Source: an uncultured Lachnospiraceae bacterium
Lineage (GTDB): Bacteria > Bacillota > Clostridia > Lachnospirales > Lachnospiraceae
Assembly (NCBI GenBank): GCA_900314085.1
Contig: OMTX01000142.1
Span: 1 to 41,690, forward strand
Reading direction: 5' to 3'
Length of the DNA stretch: 41,690 nucleotides
Of this stretch, positions 32,047-39,440 are shown one piece after another. A program made the translations under genes and the position numbers. Under the pieces are notes generated by a model. It made no database searches and had not been told where the DNA came from. It saw nothing but the letters and a program-made list of their open reading frames with translations. The stretch's first letter is position 1, and each line of letters opens with the position of its first letter.

Positions 32047-34512
32047 ATGAGTGAAAATATTAGTAATGAAAATGAAATCAAGTCCCAGCAGGCAGTAGTG
32101 CTCCCCGTCGAAGACACCCTGATCCTGCCCGGCACCACAGCCTACGTCTTCCTCGCCCGGTCGGCAAAAGGTGTCCTCGACGAGCTGAAGGAAAATCCCC
32201 TCGAACCCCACATTGCCCTGCCCCTGAAGGACGGGGCAGATCCCAGGTCCGCAGAAAATTTCCACTCCATCGGTGTGATGTTCACCTACAAGGGAGCTGA
32301 AGAAAGCGACAAGGGCTTCCTCGTGGAAATTCTCGCCGAATCCCGCGTGGAGGTCACTGACATCACCTATACTGCGGAGAATATCGTCGCCTCCTATACC
32401 TTCTATCCCACCATCAATGACCTCGATGCCCGGCAGGAGGAGGAGATGCTCTCCTACCTCAAAGACATCGTGCGGTCCATTTCCTCCCACTTTCAGGGGG
32501 CGGACGAGTACCTGAAATTCATGGACGCGATTCACTCGGTATCCCAGATGATATCCTGGCTTGCCCGCTTCACCCCCATGAATGCGGATGAAAAGTACGA
32601 GCTCCTGAAGACGGACAGTGACCGCGAGCGGGCCCTCCACTTCATGGATATCCTGATCAAGCAGCGCGAATCCCTGGACTGGAATATCAGTATCAATGAA
32701 CGCATGTCCGAGCGGACAAACAAATACTACCGGAAGCAGATGCTGAGGGAGCAGCTGAAGGCCATCGAGCAGGAGCTGCACGAAGACGGGGACGGTTCCG
32801 AAGCCGACGACGGTCCGCGCCGGAAAAAGAAGGACTACCGGGAGCGGATCAAAGAGGCAAAGCTTCCGCAGGAAATTGAAGACGCTGCCCTTGACGAGCT
32901 CGACCGCTTAAACGACCAGCCGGAGGGAAGCGCAGAGACATCCGTCATCCGAAATTACCTGGACTTCATCCTCGCCCTCCCCTGGCATATGGACGAACCG
33001 GAGAAACCGGATCTCAAAAACGCGGAAAAGATTTTAAACGACGACCACTACGGTCTTGAAAAGGTGAAGAAGAGGATCCTCGAGCATCTCGCCGTCATGC
33101 AGCTCAGGGGGGACAACAAGGGCAGTATCCTCCTCCTCGTCGGCCCGCCCGGAACCGGCAAGACCTCTCTCGGAAAATCCATCGCGAAGGCCCTGAACCG
33201 GAAGTATATCCGCCTCTCCCTCGGCGGAATCCGCGATGAGTCTGAAATCCGCGGCCACCGCAGGACCTATGTCGGTGCCCTGCCCGGCCGGATCTTAAAC
33301 GGCATCAAGCAGGCGGGAACCATGAACCCCGTCATGGTCCTCGATGAAGTGGACAAGATCCAGGAGGGCGGCTTCTCCGGTGATCCGTCAAGTGCACTGC
33401 TGGAGGTCCTCGACCCCGAGCAGAACAATACCTTCACGGACCACTACCTCGACCTCCCCTATGACCTCTCGAATGTTTTCTTCATTGCGACGGCCAATAC
33501 GACGGAGACCATCCCCGCTCCCCTCCTCGACCGCATGGAGGTAATTGAGATTTCCTCCTACACGGAGGCGGAGAAATACCATATTGCAAAGGAGCACCTC
33601 CTTCCCCAGGTCATCGAAGAGACCGGGCTTAAAGAAGGCGACCTCACGATTGAAGACGAGGCACTCCGGTCCATCATCTCCGACTACACCATGGAGGGCG
33701 GCGTCCGGAACTTAAAGAAGCGCCTGCTCGAAATCGCCCGGGAGACGGCGTCCGATGAAGTCACAGGAAAAGCAGAGCTTCCCGTCGTCGTGAAAAAGGA
33801 CGACCTCCCGGCTCTCCTCGAGCGCCGCGTCAACTTCCACAACAAAGTGGCTGACTCGAACCCGGCCGGCGTCATCACGGGACTCGCCTGGACTCAGGTC
33901 GGCGGCGAGATTCTCTTTATCGAAGCCGCCGATATGCCGGGATCCGGCCAGCTGATCCTGACCGGCCAGCTCGGGGACGTCATGAAGGAGTCGGCCCAGA
34001 TAGCCCTCTCCCTCATCAAGTCCCGCCTGCCCATGGACGCTGAGAAATATAAGGATCGCGACATCCACATCCACGTTCCTGAAGGTTCTGTACCGAAAGA
34101 CGGTCCGTCCGCCGGCATTGCCCTGTCAACAGCGCTGGCCAGCCTTTTCACCGGAAAGCCCGTGGACTCCCATCTCGCCATGACGGGTGAAATCACCCTC
34201 CGCGGCAAGGTTATGCCCATCGGCGGCCTGAAGGAAAAGCTCCTGGCCGCAAACCGGGCCGGCATCACAAAGGCCCTGATCCCGCGCGAGAATATGCAGG
34301 ATTTAAAGGACCTGCCGGAAGACGTCCGAAACGCGCTCACTATCATTCCGGTCGACACCATCGAGGACGTCCTGAAAGAGACAATCGGCGAAGTCCTTCC
34401 GCCTCCCCGTCCCTTCTTCCCCGGTGCCCTGAAACCGGACCTCAAGTCCGAGCCCCCGAAGAATATGCCCCTGCCGACTGACGGTCTGAAGCACTCGTCG
34501 ACACTGGCCTGA
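32047..34512 (+). CDS. lon: ATP-dependent protease Lon
   Basis: Cytoplasmic hexameric AAA+ serine protease for misfolded and regulatory proteins. The order is an N-terminal substrate domain (about 15-210), a helical/coiled section (RKQMLREQLKAIEQEL), the AAA module with Walker A GPPGTGKT at 366-373 and Walker B VMVLDEVDK, and the peptidase domain. The catalytic dyad is Ser688 (DGPSAGIAL) and Lys731 (GGLKEK). The 821 residues are normal length, with a short Pro/Lys-rich tail. ATG 32047 has AAGGAG 10 bases upstream. The frame stays open 24 codons further, through an unconserved Ala/Pro-rich stretch that is not used. Control is by CIRCE. The gene is convergent with ilvE. Confidence 0.97.
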   Translation: MSENISNENEIKSQQAVVLPVEDTLILPGTTAYVFLARSAKGVLDELKENPLEPHIALPLKDGADPRSAENFHSIGVMFTYKGAEESDKGFLVEILAESRVEVTDITYTAENIVASYTFYPTINDLDARQEEEMLSYLKDIVRSISSHFQGADEYLKFMDAIHSVSQMISWLARFTPMNADEKYELLKTDSDRERALHFMDILIKQRESLDWNISINERMSERTNKYYRKQMLREQLKAIEQELHEDGDGSEADDGPRRKKKDYRERIKEAKLPQEIEDAALDELDRLNDQPEGSAETSVIRNYLDFILALPWHMDEPEKPDLKNAEKILNDDHYGLEKVKKRILEHLAVMQLRGDNKGSILLLVGPPGTGKTSLGKSIAKALNRKYIRLSLGGIRDESEIRGHRRTYVGALPGRILNGIKQAGTMNPVMVLDEVDKIQEGGFSGDPSSALLEVLDPEQNNTFTDHYLDLPYDLSNVFFIATANTTETIPAPLLDRMEVIEISSYTEAEKYHIAKEHLLPQVIEETGLKEGDLTIEDEALRSIISDYTMEGGVRNLKKRLLEIARETASDEVTGKAELPVVVKKDDLPALLERRVNFHNKVADSNPAGVITGLAWTQVGGEILFIEAADMPGSGQLILTGQLGDVMKESAQIALSLIKSRLPMDAEKYKDRDIHIHVPEGSVPKDGPSAGIALSTALASLFTGKPVDSHLAMTGEITLRGKVMPIGGLKEKLLAANRAGITKALIPRENMQDLKDLPEDVRNALTIIPVDTIEDVLKETIGEVLPPPRPFFPGALKPDLKSEPPKNMPLPTDGLKHSSTLA

Positions 34513-34556
34513 TGCAGCCGTCGATTCCTGCCTGAGGCAACGATTCACAGCAAACC

Positions 34557-34670
34557 TCCACCAAAGTGCGCCGGTGGGTTGGGCATGTTGACAGGTTCCG
34601 TTACAAGCTTCCACCAAGCCGCACACAGGCTTTATGCTTTCCCTGCGGATCTGAAACAAGCATCCACCAA
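34557..34670 (+). repeat. Three C-rich motifs with exact 53-base period in the lon 3' region
   Basis: TCCACCAA occurs at 34557-34564, 34610-34617 and 34663-34670, each exactly 53 bases apart. The preceding bases are also related (CAAACC, ACAAGC, ACAAGC). Short hairpins can form between motifs, and the last motif runs into the terminator stem. The 227-base lon-ilvE gap holds no open reading frame that I support. The form fits a 3'-UTR or small RNA with repeated single-stranded CCACC motifs that could pair with GGUGG-type ribosome sites. That is inference. Confidence 0.55.
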
Positions 34671-34707
34671 AAAATTCCTGCAGATCAAAAGACCTGCAGG
34701 AATTTTT
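34669..34707. terminator. Bidirectional terminator between lon and ilvE
   Basis: TTCCTGCAG (34675-34683) and CTGCAGGAA (34694-34702) pair perfectly around a 10-base loop. The flanking A-run (34669-34674) and T5 (34703-34707) extend the stem and supply a U-tract on both strands. It serves both convergent genes. Confidence 0.9.
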
Positions 34708-34739
34708 CTGTTTCTATATGATTCTATATGAGTGAATGA

Positions 34740-35804
34740 TCAGCAGACGACCTCTGTCCAGCCGTACTTGTCGGGAATGCGTCCCCACTGAATATCCGTC
34801 AGGGTATCGTAGAGTTTCTGCGTCAGTTCGCCGATCTCGCCATTGTTTACAACAACGACGTCATCCTTGAACTTGAGCTGCCCGACAGGAGAAATGACGG
34901 CTGCGGTGCCGGTGCCGAAGACTTCCTCGAGTTTTCCGTCATGACCGGCCTGCATGAGGTCCGTGGCCTTTAAGTGGGTTTCATTGACCTTATATCCCCA
35001 GTCGCGAAGGAGGTGAATCATGGAGTCACGGGTGACACCGGGAAGAACAGTGCCCTCGATGGGAGCTGTATAGATCTCCCCGTCAATCTTGAACATGATG
35101 TTCATGGAGCCGACTTCCTCAACATAGGTCCGCGTCTCGCCATCCAGCCAGAGTACCTGGTCATAGCCCTGTGCCTCTGCCTTTACCTGGCCGGCAATGG
35201 AGCCGGCGTAGTTGCCGCCGCACTTCGTGAAGCCGGTGCCGCCCTTGACCGCGCGGACGAGCTCATCCTCGATCATGATCTTCACCGGGTTCAGGCCCTC
35301 CGCATAGTAAGCGCCGACAGGCGATGTGATGATCAGGAACTTGTAGGAGATTGCCTGATGTACGCCGAGGGCTTCTTCCGTTGCAAACATGAAAGGACGG
35401 ATATAGAGGGAGGTATTCGGCAGGCTCGGCACCCAATCCTTCTCCACCTTGACGAGTTCCTTGATGGCAGTGATGAAATCTTCGACCTCGACCTTGGGCA
35501 TGCAGAGACGGTCATTCGAATTTTGCATCCGCTTGGCATTCATCTCCGGGCGGAAGAGCTGGATCTTTCCGTCATCGCGGCGATAGGCCTTCAGACCTTC
35601 AAAGGTCTCCTGCGCATAGTGAAGAATGACGCAGCCGGGCTCGATGGGAATCGGGCCGTAGGGGGTAATGCGGGCATCATGCCAGCCCTGTCCCTTGTCC
35701 CAATCCATTTCAAACATGTAGTCTGTGAAGTACTTGCCGAAACCGAGATTGTTCTGATCCGGCTTTTCCTTCAATGTCGCTGCCTTCTCAAATCGGATGT
35801 CCAT
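34740..35804 (-). CDS. ilvE: Branched-chain-amino-acid aminotransferase
   Basis: Fold-type IV pyridoxal-phosphate transaminase for leucine, isoleucine and valine. The 354 residues match the longer BCAT form (BCAT2-like) found in many Firmicutes. The cofactor lysine is Lys194 in GTGFTKCGGNYAGS. EEVGSMNIMF and EVFGTGTAAVISPVG are the other family signatures. GGAGGAAGAAAG precedes the ATG. A TTGAAA-17-GATAAT promoter lies upstream. It is transcribed alone and ends at the shared terminator. Confidence 0.97.
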   Translation of the reverse strand: MDIRFEKAATLKEKPDQNNLGFGKYFTDYMFEMDWDKGQGWHDARITPYGPIPIEPGCVILHYAQETFEGLKAYRRDDGKIQLFRPEMNAKRMQNSNDRLCMPKVEVEDFITAIKELVKVEKDWVPSLPNTSLYIRPFMFATEEALGVHQAISYKFLIITSPVGAYYAEGLNPVKIMIEDELVRAVKGGTGFTKCGGNYAGSIAGQVKAEAQGYDQVLWLDGETRTYVEEVGSMNIMFKIDGEIYTAPIEGTVLPGVTRDSMIHLLRDWGYKVNETHLKATDLMQAGHDGKLEEVFGTGTAAVISPVGQLKFKDDVVVVNNGEIGELTQKLYDTLTDIQWGRIPDKYGWTEVVC

Positions 35805-35875
35805 CTTTCTTCCTCCAAACTGTTCATCTTTCCTGCAAGGCCGAAAAATCCGCCCTGTTTTTTTTTTCCTGAGGA

Positions 35876-35904
35876 ATTATCTGCTTTTTCCTGCCGTTTT
35901 TCAA
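35876..35904 (-). promoter_or_regulatory. ilvE promoter
   Basis: On the minus strand TTGAAA (complement of 35899-35904), 17 bases and GATAAT (complement of 35876-35881) lie 72 bases before the ilvE start. No T-box or leucine-type leader peptide was seen between it and the gene. Confidence 0.6.
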
Positions 35905-35950
35905 GTGTCTGTACAGTTTGGAAATTTCCATCCGTTCGTGCCGGATTTTT

Positions 35951-35966
35951 ATTATTCATGAATAAT
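35951..35966. promoter_or_regulatory. 16-base palindrome between ilvE and the flavin-reductase gene
   Basis: ATTATTCATGAATAAT is a perfect palindrome in the divergent intergenic region. It lies upstream of the ilvE promoter and about 130 bases before the plus-strand gene. It may be an operator; no cognate regulator is next to it. Confidence 0.35.
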
Positions 35967-36093
35967 ATATTTCCCCAAATGCCCGTTTTGTGGTATTCTT
36001 GGAGAAACCCCGGGAGGAAGAAAGCTCTCCTTTCGCCTGCAATTCGGGCGTTTGTCTTGAAGAAAAATTCATCACAGAAACGAGGTAGTTGAA

Positions 36094-36615
36094 ATGCACG
36101 TCTTTCAGCCGATTGATGCAAATGATCTCGAAATCAATCCCTTTGAACTCTATGGAAAACATTGGGGAGCCGTCACCGCCATGAACGGGAAAAAGGTCAA
36201 TGCCATGACCATCGCCTGGGGCGGCATGGGCGTCCTCTGGGGCGTGAACACGGCGACAATCTATGTCCGCCAGACACGCTACACGAAGGAATTCCTCGAC
36301 GCCTCCGATACCTTTTCCATCTCGTTCTTTAACGACACCTACAAGGGAGCCCTCAAGTACTTAGGCCAGGTCTCCGGCCGCGACGAGGACAAAATCAAAA
36401 ACGCCCGCCTGCACGTGAACCTGCAGGATGAAACCCCCTTCATCGACGAAGCGAATTTTGTCCTGATCTGCAAAAAACTCTACTGCCTGGACCTGCCAAC
36501 CGATCACTTCACGGAGGGCGGCGACGGAATGGCAGAGAAATTCTATTCGGACGAAGACGCCGGCAACATCCACACGATGTACATCGGACAGATTCTGACC
36601 ATGATGGCACGATAA
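36094..36615 (+). CDS. Flavin reductase-like (FMN-binding split barrel) protein
   Basis: A 173-residue protein of the flavin reductase-like family. The segment GAVTAMNGKKVNAMTIAWGGMGVLWG (about 25-50) is the usual FMN-contacting region. RQTRYTKEFLDASDTFSISFF follows at about 68-88. Family members bind FMN and act as small oxidoreductases or flavin reductases. The redox partner and substrate are unknown. GAGGTAGTTGAA precedes the ATG. It is one of two plus-strand genes and is followed by its own terminator, so it is monocistronic. Confidence 0.85.
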   Translation: MHVFQPIDANDLEINPFELYGKHWGAVTAMNGKKVNAMTIAWGGMGVLWGVNTATIYVRQTRYTKEFLDASDTFSISFFNDTYKGALKYLGQVSGRDEDKIKNARLHVNLQDETPFIDEANFVLICKKLYCLDLPTDHFTEGGDGMAEKFYSDEDAGNIHTMYIGQILTMMAR

Positions 36616-36684
36616 ACAGCGGCCTTCAGCGTTCCAAGCCGGAAGCCCTGTTTGTCTTTTTCTCCATCTGATTTCACATACCCT

Positions 36685-36709
36685 GGACTGCGGACACGCA
36701 GTCCTTTTT
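36685..36709 (+). terminator. Terminator after the flavin-reductase-like gene
   Basis: GGACTGCG (36685-36692), a GACA loop and CGCAGTCC (36697-36704) are followed by T5. The stem is perfect and lies 70 bases after the stop codon. Confidence 0.9.
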
Positions 36710-36773
36710 GTTTGGGCTGCCCCTCCTCCGGAACCTTTCTGGTGGAGACCATCCTTTCGTTTCACCGCAGTTT

Positions 36774-37107
36774 GAAAATACAGTCAGAAAAATTTCCGGT
36801 ACGGCAGCCGGCGCGAGCCTGCCGGTCAGCAAGGGTGGTGCGCAAGCCGCAGGAATCCCCCTCGGAGGAGGCCGGCCGGAAACCGCTCCTGCGGCCAAAC
36901 TGCTCCGACACTCACGGCTTTGCAGGGCAGACGGTGTGGAAATCAGACGGAAGCAGAGAAAAGCCCCTCAACGGGCGCCGCGAGCGGTCCGTAGACCGCC
37001 AGGGCGACCGGGAGGAGCTTTTCTGCTGCGGACGAAATCCGTACGCACTGCCCGGAGAAGGTGTGAGCATACGGAGCACTAATTGCACCAAAAAGAAAAT
37101 ACAGTCA
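36774..37107. other. Structured gene-free segment bounded by 13-base direct repeats
   Basis: GAAAATACAGTCA occurs at 36774-36786 and again at 37095-37107. The 308 bases between are GC-rich and highly foldable. Pairings are 36803-36807/36819-36823 with a GNRA-like GCGA loop; 36846-36854/36887-36895 (9 perfect pairs); a long interrupted stem 36952-36969/37010-37027 enclosing 36984-36989/36994-36999; and 37038-37048/37063-37075. GGTGC at 36837-36841 can pair with GCACC at 37085-37089 and close the whole. The small open frames here look random. I see no match to RNase P, tmRNA, SRP or 6S RNA. It may be an unassigned structured RNA or a small non-autonomous insertion; the strand is uncertain. Another stem (about 37109-37148) follows before the thioesterase terminator. 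Confidence 0.5.
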
Positions 37108-37190
37108 AAAGGCCGATGGCCGAGGGGGTTCCGATACCGGCCTTTCTGAGAGGAAGGCAGACGAGCCGCCGGTGAAAGGGGAAAACAAAT

Positions 37191-37218
37191 AAAAAAGGAG
37201 ACTGCTGCTGCAATCTCC
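37191..37218 (-). terminator. Terminator after the thioesterase gene
   Basis: The arms 37210-37218 and 37197-37205 (8 pairs, one mismatch) enclose a 4-base loop. T6 follows on the minus strand. It begins 21 bases after the stop codon. Confidence 0.85.
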
Positions 37219-37239
37219 AGAAAGGCAAAAGGGTGATAG

Positions 37240-37737
37240 TCAATACCCTTCGATCCGCCGCTGCTTCCGCAGGGCGATCCGCTTCTTGGCGGCTTCCCAC
37301 TCGGCTTCCTCCCCCGGATTTGAAAGGGTGAGGCCGTAGGGAACGGTCTTGGGCTTCCCCTCGTCGTCAACGCAGACCTCCGTCACATAGGCCCGGTTGA
37401 TGAGGTAGCGGTTGCCGGTCTTTACATCCTCGACATAGGTCTCCACCTTCACCTCGAGGGAGGTATTCCCCACATAGGTGACCGTTCCGATTACGGCAAC
37501 GATATTGTTGAGGAAGGCCCCGTGCTTGAAGACAAGGTTGTCGACAGCAGCAGTTGTCACATAGGACTGGCAGTGGCGGATGGCGCAGACGCCGGCCACT
37601 TCGTCAATCCACTCCATGAGGCGGCCGCCGAAGAGGCGGTCCATGCCGTTGATGTCTTCATAGGAAATGTTCCGGAGCCACTCATTCCGGGATTCCGCCG
37701 TCGTCTTGTTTCCCAGGGGATGTACTACTTCTGCCAT
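37240..37737 (-). CDS. Hotdog-fold acyl-CoA thioesterase
   Basis: A 165-residue single-hotdog thioesterase of the acyl-CoA hydrolase (YciA/BACH) family, which splits acyl-CoA into free acid and CoA. The family helix and active-site region DRLFGGRLMEWIDEVAGVCA is at about 33-52, followed by VFKHGAFLNNIVAVIGTVTYVGNTSLEVKVE. The C-terminus is basic. A ribosome site is not strong. The gene lies between its own terminator and that of the chemotaxis gene, so it is probably monocistronic. The chain-length preference is not readable. Confidence 0.88.
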   Translation of the reverse strand: MAEVVHPLGNKTTAESRNEWLRNISYEDINGMDRLFGGRLMEWIDEVAGVCAIRHCQSYVTTAAVDNLVFKHGAFLNNIVAVIGTVTYVGNTSLEVKVETYVEDVKTGNRYLINRAYVTEVCVDDEGKPKTVPYGLTLSNPGEEAEWEAAKKRIALRKQRRIEGY

Positions 37738-37751
37738 AGATTACTCTTTCT

Positions 37752-37777
37752 GAAAAGGGCCGCCACAAGGGCGGCCC
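37752..37777 (-). terminator. Terminator after the chemotaxis receptor gene
   Basis: GGGCCGCC/GGCGGCCC (37770-37777 with 37757-37764) is a perfect 8-base stem with a 5-base loop, followed by T4 on the minus strand. It lies between the chemoreceptor stop and the thioesterase start. Confidence 0.85.
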
Positions 37778-37799
37778 TCCTGTTTCATCATTTCAAAAA

Positions 37800-39299
37800 T
37801 TACTGCTCGGAAACCGTTTCCTTCAGTTCTTCGATTTCCTCATTCAATTCCGCAATCGTATCCTTGAACTGGGTGATGATCTCGTAGATAGACTCGGCAT
37901 CGGCCTCGCCCCGATCCGTAAGCTCGTTCATCTTGCCGGAGTTTTCGGAAACGGAAACGACGGAATCGGCGATGACACCGGTGTGCTTTGAGATCTCACT
38001 GATGGCGTCCAGGATGCCGTCCACCATGCCCTTGAGTTCTTCCACGTCACCGCTCGTCGCCTCAAAGGACCGGTTCACTTCTTCAATCTGATTGATCTGC
38101 GTCGTAATGCCGTCAACGGCGTTGTTCAGGGCGACGGAAGAATCGTTTGCCATGGAGGTGAGCTTTGATACGATATCGGAGATCTGCTCCGTAGACTGGC
38201 GGGTCTCTTCAGCAAGCTTGCGGATTTCATCGGCAACGACAGCAAAGCCCTTGCCTGCTTCCCCTGCCCGGGCTGCTTCGATGGAGGCGTTGAGCGCCAG
38301 CAGGTTCGTCTGGCTGGAAATCGAAAGGATGGTATCCGTGATGGAATCCACTTCCTTGACCTCATCGACAAGGCTGCCGACGGCTTCCCTCGTCGCATTG
38401 ATTTCCTCCGTCACCTGGGCGGAGTGATCCTTCATGGTCTGGGACAGGGCAACGCCTGACTTCACGGTCTCGGAAACGCGGGTCGCATCCTCCTGCACGT
38501 GGATAGCATTCGCATTTGTCTCCTCGACAGCAGCGTAGATATTCTGCGTCATCTCGGACTGGTGCTTTGTCTCCTGGTCATTTGTGGCGGAGGTAGCGCT
38601 GATTTCCTTCAGGGCATCACGGTTCTCGTTCGCCTGGGTGGAAATATCATCGATGCCGCTCGTGATGAGCCCGAAGCGGTCGGCAATCTTTGCGGAAAGA
38701 TCCGTGACCTTCTGAGCGACCGCCATAGCCCGATCCGTCTTTTCGCTGATCTCAGCCAGGTTCGTCTCCGTGGCGAGATAAATCTGTTTCGCAACGGCGA
38801 TGGCGAAATACGTGCAGGCAGCAGTGGTAAGGATCATAAGGACATCCGTCTGGGTGAGATGACCGACCGTGACGAGATCCTTCACAAGCCCGACAGCATG
38901 AATGACGAGCGTCGCAATGGACCCGCACTTCACGAGCAGGACGTCCTGATAGACCGTCAGGGCAAAGCAGGTCACAAAGGCAAAAGGGTAGATCGGCGTT
39001 GAAATCGTGAAAAAGGCGACGATATAGGCAACCAGAAAGGACGATGCCATCATGGTCCGGGAGCCTTCCGTCTCCCCCTTTGCAATATAGACATAGCAGC
39101 AGAAGGCAAAGGAAGCAACCATAACCACGAGCGCCGGTATACTTAAGGCCCCTGCTGTCAGCATCGTAATGGTGATGCCGACGTAGCTCAGGCCGTAGAT
39201 GATGAGACTGGCCATGGCATCCTTTTTCATGGTCTCCGGCGAAAGGATAATGGCCTGTTTTTTTCTGTGCATGTCAATGAAGTCCTGGTCGATTTCCAT
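37800..39299 (-). CDS. Methyl-accepting chemotaxis protein with polytopic membrane N-terminus
   Basis: A 499-residue chemoreceptor. Five to six hydrophobic helices fill about 28-180, with almost no extracytoplasmic loop, so it likely senses a membrane or intracellular cue. No HAMP domain is evident. The cytoplasmic signalling coiled coil spans about 195-499. It contains the conserved tip [20 protein letters not shown] followed by [19 protein letters not shown], the contact for CheA/CheW. Glu/Gln-rich methylation-type stretches flank it. GGAG lies 10 bases before the ATG. The promoter TTGAGA-17-TATACT lies upstream, within the aspS terminator. No other chemotaxis or flagellar gene is in the window. 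Confidence 0.93.
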   Translation of the reverse strand: MEIDQDFIDMHRKKQAIILSPETMKKDAMASLIIYGLSYVGITITMLTAGALSIPALVVMVASFAFCCYVYIAKGETEGSRTMMASSFLVAYIVAFFTISTPIYPFAFVTCFALTVYQDVLLVKCGSIATLVIHAVGLVKDLVTVGHLTQTDVLMILTTAACTYFAIAVAKQIYLATETNLAEISEKTDRAMAVAQKVTDLSAKIADRFGLITSGIDDISTQANENRDALKEISATSATNDQETKHQSEMTQNIYAAVEETNANAIHVQEDATRVSETVKSGVALSQTMKDHSAQVTEEINATREAVGSLVDEVKEVDSITDTILSISSQTNLLALNASIEAARAGEAGKGFAVVADEIRKLAEETRQSTEQISDIVSKLTSMANDSSVALNNAVDGITTQINQIEEVNRSFEATSGDVEELKGMVDGILDAISEISKHTGVIADSVVSVSENSGKMNELTDRGEADAESIYEIITQFKDTIAELNEEIEELKETVSEQ

Positions 39300-39384
39300 T
39301 TCCTTTTTTCTCCATTTCTTCTATGAAGAGTTTCTGTGGAATACGCATGCAAAGAGCTATATATATCCGCTTTTGCAAAAACAA

Positions 39385-39413
39385 AGTATAACATAGAAAC
39401 AACCCCGTCTCAA
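39385..39413 (-). promoter_or_regulatory. Promoter of the chemotaxis receptor gene
   Basis: On the minus strand TTGAGA (complement of 39408-39413), 17 bases and TATACT (complement of 39385-39390) form a good sigma-A promoter. Its -35 lies inside the aspS terminator hairpin. Confidence 0.6.
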
Positions 39414-39433
39414 CGGATTTCCGTGAAACGGGG
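39403..39433 (-). terminator. aspS terminator
   Basis: CCCCGT/ACGGGG outer arms (39403-39408 with 39428-39433) and an inner ACGGA/TCCGT stem form a long hairpin 8 bases after the aspS stop. The following minus-strand sequence is T-rich (TTGTTTCT), a modest U-tract. Confidence 0.7.
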
Positions 39434-39440
39434 CCTTTTA

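Noticed and set aside
34557..34670. CCACCA strings after lon resembling tRNA 3' ends
   Set aside because: No T-arm (GTTCRANNC), anticodon arm or acceptor complement could be found at any of the three sites.
36832..36839. AGGGTGGT resembling the T-box antiterminator motif
   Set aside because: The following bases do not match ACCGCG, no specifier stem was seen, and no aminoacyl-tRNA synthetase or amino acid gene lies downstream on that strand.
36840..37089. GTGCG start of a possible group II intron
   Set aside because: No domain V sequence and no reverse transcriptase frame are present.
36708..37149. Open frames on the plus strand in the gene-free stretch
   Set aside because: Arg/Pro/Gly-rich composition, no ribosome binding site, overlapping frames open on both strands, and strong RNA-like stems fit chance openness in GC-rich non-coding DNA.
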